From Pseudomonas flexibilis (GTDB lineage: Bacteria > Pseudomonadota > Gammaproteobacteria > Pseudomonadales > Pseudomonadaceae): a DNA stretch of 64,000 nt. The translations under genes were made by a program, and so were the position numbers. The notes below the pieces were generated by a model. It saw only the letters and a program-made list of their open reading frames with translations, was not told the DNA's origin and ran no database searches. Position 1 is the first letter of the stretch. Each line of letters opens with the position of its first letter. Below, piece by piece: positions 61,326-64,000 of this stretch. The stretch is taken from the NCBI RefSeq assembly GCF_000802425.1, contig NZ_JRUD01000008.1, positions 1-64,000 of the forward strand. The letters run 5' to 3'.

Positions 61326-63040
61326 CAGTCGAATTCCTCCACCAGACTGGCGCTGACGCGGAACACCTCATCGACGCTGGTCAGCCCGGCCAGGGCGTAG
61401 TCCAGCGCCACCGCGGCCAGCGGACGGTAGTGGGGTTGCCGGCGCGCCGCATCGACGAACGCCTGCGGGTCGTTGCGGCGCAGCGCGGCGGCCATGGCGG
61501 CGTTGACTTCCAGCAGTTCGTAGACGCCGATGCGCCCGAGGTAGCCGGTGTTGTGGCAGTGATGGCAGCCGCGGCCGCGCACGAAGCACCGACCGTTCAG
61601 CGGCCGGCCATGGATGACTTCCAGCCAGCGTTGCTCACGCTCCTCGGGCGCGTGCTCCTCGCGGCAGTGTTCGCACACGCGGCGCACCAGGCGCTGGGCC
61701 AGCACGGCGTTCAGGGCATTGGCGACCAGGAACGGCTCGGCGCCCATGTCGATCAGGCGCAGCGGCGAGGTCAGCGCGTCGTTGGTGTGCAGGGTGGACA
61801 GCACCAGGTGGCCGGTCAGCGCGGCGCGCAGGGCGATCTCGGCGGTCTCGCCATCGCGGATCTCGCCGACCAGCACGATGTCCGGGTCCTGACGCAGCGC
61901 GGCGCGCAGCACGCGGGCGAAGGTCAGCTCGATCTTCGGATTGACCTGCACCTGGCTGATGCGCGGCAGGCGGTATTCCACCGGGTCTTCCACGGTGATG
62001 ATCTTGGTTTCGGCGCTGTTCAGCTCGGCCAGGCCCGCGTACAGCGTGGTGGTCTTGCCCGAGCCGGTCGGGCCGGTGACCAGCACCAGCCCGTGGGGAC
62101 GGCGCAGCAGCTGGCGGAAGCGCTCGAGCATCTCCACCGGCATGCCGGTGCCGTCCAGGCTGAACACCCCGGCGCTCTGGTCGAGCAGACGCAGCACCAC
62201 CGATTCGCCGAACTGCACCGGCAGGGTCGAGACGCGCACGTCCAGGTTGCGGTTCTTTACCCGGATGTTGAAGCGGCCGTCCTGGGGCAGGCGCTTCTCG
62301 GAGATGTCCAGGCCGGCGAGGATCTTCAGGCGCATGACCAGCGCCGAGGCGATGCGGGTTTCCTTGATCAGTTGCTCGTTGAGCACGCCATCGATGCGCA
62401 GGCGCAGGCGCAGCACCTTGTCGTCCGGCTCGATGTGGATGTCCGAGGCCTTCATCTGCACCGCGTCCTCGAACAGCGTCTGCAGCAGGCGCACCACCGG
62501 GGCGTCCTGGTTGTCCTGGCTGATGCCGCCGAAGTCGAAATCGGCTTCCTCCAGGCGCTCGTCCAGCTCGCCGGCCAGCGAGGCGATCTCGCTGCTGCGC
62601 CGGTAGATGCGGTCCAGCGCGGCCAGCAGGTCGGCCTCCAGCACCACCGCCGGATGGACACGCTTGCCCAGCAGGCGCTCGGCCTCGTCCAGCGCATAGA
62701 GGTTGAGCGGATCGGCCATGCCCAGCAGCAGGCCGTCGCCCTGGCGCGACAGCACGATCACCCGGAAACGCCGCGCCACCGCCTCGGGCAGGCTCTGGGT
62801 CAGGGCCGGGTCGAACTTGTAGTGCGGCAGCTCGACGAACGGGATGCGCAGCTGCTCGGACAGCGCCTTGAGCAGGCGCGTCTCGCTGATGAAACCGAGG
62901 TCGACCACCGCGCGGCCGAGCTTCACGCCGGTGCGCTTCTGCTCCTGCAAGGCACGCTGCAGCTGGGCGTCGTCGATCAGCCCGGCCTCGATCAGCAAAT
63001 CACCGAGCCGCACGCGGCCCTGGCGGAAATCCTGGTTCAT
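61325..63040 (-). CDS. mshE: MSHA assembly ATPase MshE
   Basis: This 571-residue GspE-superfamily ATPase powers pilus extension. The N-terminal MshEN-type domain (about 1-150: RLGDLLIEAGLIDDAQLQRAL and LGRAVVDLGFISETRLLKAL repeats) is the kind that binds cyclic di-GMP in Vibrio MshE. The catalytic part has Walker A GPTGSGKTTTLYAGL (about 325-339), Asp box ITVEDPVEYRL, Walker B IVLVGEIRDGETAEIA, the His box STLHTNDA, and a C-terminal tetracysteine zinc site (CEHC..., GCHHCHNTGYLGR). The start is ATG 63040, overlapping the mshL stop (ATGA); the longer open frame is not needed. Confidence 0.92.
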   Translation of the reverse strand: MNQDFRQGRVRLGDLLIEAGLIDDAQLQRALQEQKRTGVKLGRAVVDLGFISETRLLKALSEQLRIPFVELPHYKFDPALTQSLPEAVARRFRVIVLSRQGDGLLLGMADPLNLYALDEAERLLGKRVHPAVVLEADLLAALDRIYRRSSEIASLAGELDERLEEADFDFGGISQDNQDAPVVRLLQTLFEDAVQMKASDIHIEPDDKVLRLRLRIDGVLNEQLIKETRIASALVMRLKILAGLDISEKRLPQDGRFNIRVKNRNLDVRVSTLPVQFGESVVLRLLDQSAGVFSLDGTGMPVEMLERFRQLLRRPHGLVLVTGPTGSGKTTTLYAGLAELNSAETKIITVEDPVEYRLPRISQVQVNPKIELTFARVLRAALRQDPDIVLVGEIRDGETAEIALRAALTGHLVLSTLHTNDALTSPLRLIDMGAEPFLVANALNAVLAQRLVRRVCEHCREEHAPEEREQRWLEVIHGRPLNGRCFVRGRGCHHCHNTGYLGRIGVYELLEVNAAMAAALRRNDPQAFVDAARRQPHYRPLAAVALDYALAGLTSVDEVFRVSASLVEEFD

Positions 63041-64000
63041 CGCCGGCCGCTCTCGTCGAAGGAGCGCGCACTGCTCTGCAGCACCTCGTGCCAGGTCTGG
63101 TCGCCGACCACCAGCGGACGCATCAGGATGACCAGCTCGGTCTGCGTGGAGACCTTGCGCTGCTGCTTGAACAGCCAGCCGAGCCCGGGCAGGCGGCCCA
63201 ACCACGGGACCTGCGCGTCGGTGTTGTCGGCGCCGTTCTCGATCAGGCCACCAATTACCACAACCTGGCCGCTGCGCGCGCGCACGATGGAGTCGGACTG
63301 GCGGGTGGTGGACAGCGCCAACGGCAGCAGGAAGGTGTTGCTGGAGCTGCCCAGCTGGATGCTCTTGTTCTGGTCCTGAACGCGGCTGACGGTGGGTCGC
63401 ACGTGCAGGGTGACCTGCTCGCGCTCGTCGATCTGCGGCGTCACGTCCAGGGAGATGCCGGAGAAGAACGGCGTCAGGGTGATGTCCAGGTCCGGGGCGG
63501 TGCCGCCGCCGGCCAGGGTGGTGGTGGTGGTGGACACGTCGGTGACGAAGAACTCGTCGGTGCCGACCTTGATCACCGCCTTCTGGTTGTTCAGCGTGGA
63601 GATGCGCGGGCTGGACAGCACGCGCACGTCGCCCTGGGTTTCCAGCAACTGCAGGATGCCGTCGAAATCACCGACGCTCAGCGCCGCGCTGAACACCCCG
63701 CCGATGCCCTGGGCGCCGGCCAGCTCGGCACCGGCCAGGGCCACACCGAAGCGGCTGTTGCGCTCGCGGCCCAGGTCGCTCCAGCGGATGCCGGCCTGGA
63801 ATTCGTCGGTCAGGCTGACTTCGAGGATCTTGGTTTCCAGGATCACCTGGCGCTGCAGGTTGCGCTGCGCCTTGTCGAGGAAGTCGGCCACGCTCTGCTG
63901 GTCGGCGCTGGAGGCGCGCACCACCAGCAGGCCGGCCTGCGGGTTGACCACCACGCTGTTGCCTTCCTCGATACCGATGATCATCGCCACCACGGCCTGC
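63037..64000 (-). CDS. mshL: MSHA secretin MshL (C-terminal part, runs off the edge)
   Basis: The visible 321 codons are the C-terminal secretin domain. LQRQVILETKILEVSL precedes the RVLSSPRISTLNNQKAVIKVG signature near the middle, and the GQVVVIGGLIENGAD and VPWLGRLPGLGWLFK blocks mark the end of the beta-barrel. The frame is open to the right edge, so the true N-terminus, with its signal peptide and N domains, is outside the window. Its stop overlaps the mshE start (ATGA). It forms the outer-membrane pore for the MSHA pilus. Confidence 0.9.
   Translation of the reverse strand, partial: QAVVAMIIGIEEGNSVVVNPQAGLLVVRASSADQQSVADFLDKAQRNLQRQVILETKILEVSLTDEFQAGIRWSDLGRERNSRFGVALAGAELAGAQGIGGVFSAALSVGDFDGILQLLETQGDVRVLSSPRISTLNNQKAVIKVGTDEFFVTDVSTTTTTLAGGGTAPDLDITLTPFFSGISLDVTPQIDEREQVTLHVRPTVSRVQDQNKSIQLGSSSNTFLLPLALSTTRQSDSIVRARSGQVVVIGGLIENGADNTDAQVPWLGRLPGLGWLFKQQRKVSTQTELVILMRPLVVGDQTWHEVLQSSARSFDESGRR

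Noticed and set aside
53446-63999. Type II secretion system instead of an MSHA pilus
   Set aside because: GspE/F/D-like parts alone would allow it, but the MshEN domain, the MshP, MshQ and MshO products and the gene order fit MSHA better.

Overview
The window is high-GC gammaproteobacterial chromosome and almost certainly Pseudomonas. It carries gacS, cyaB with a MASE2 membrane domain, a two-domain polyphosphate:AMP phosphotransferase, mnmC, prc, apeB and the DUF485-actP pair. REP/REPIN-type palindromes are scattered between the genes. All calls come from reading the sequence; no database search was made.

Layout: the left edge holds the 3' end of an IS110-family transposase next to argP. Then come a TRIC-type channel gene, gacS, the acetate uptake pair (DUF485 and actP), a membrane GH17 enzyme, an EamA exporter, pdxH, an OmpA-like lipoprotein, a family VIII-type esterase, an exported clan-A glycoside hydrolase, cyaB, apeB and a HAD phosphatase. 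Bases 18.6-22.4 kb hold an amine dehydrogenase operon (heavy chain, mauE, mauD, TTQ light chain, two cytochromes c) behind a sigma-54-type promoter. A four-gene ABC importer is divergent from it. Bases 26.5-39.9 kb are mostly housekeeping: quinone oxidoreductase, prc, a small XRE operon, an FKBP lipoprotein, nadC, pap, mnmC, and a CsoR-family repressor with a TauE exporter. Between the FKBP gene and a shortened DUF1631 gene lies an unannotated Rsm-type regulatory RNA. It has a GacA box, a promoter, at least four hairpins exposing GGA, and a terminator. This places the GacS sensor and one of its likely output RNAs in one window.

Bases 40.0-43.6 kb form an accessory cassette of lower GC. It encodes a membrane protein with a Rap1a-like periplasmic domain, an unrecognised helical protein, and a beta-CASP metallo-RNase preceded by a structured leader with a tiny ORF. 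It is the best candidate here for an undescribed system. After it come an orphan TRAP binding lipoprotein, a MerR/CDF metal-efflux pair, a UbiA-family prenyltransferase, two tandem chemoreceptors (one with an asymmetric 24-residue deletion), a methyltransferase and small envelope proteins.

Bases 53.4-64 kb hold an MSHA-type IV pilus operon on the minus strand, in the order mshL, E, G, B, A, C, D, O, P, Q, mostly with overlapping stop and start codons. mshL runs off the right edge. Repetitive palindromes have entered this operon at three prepilin junctions. In mshD and mshO they sit inside the reading frame just after the start codon and lengthen the prepilin leader.
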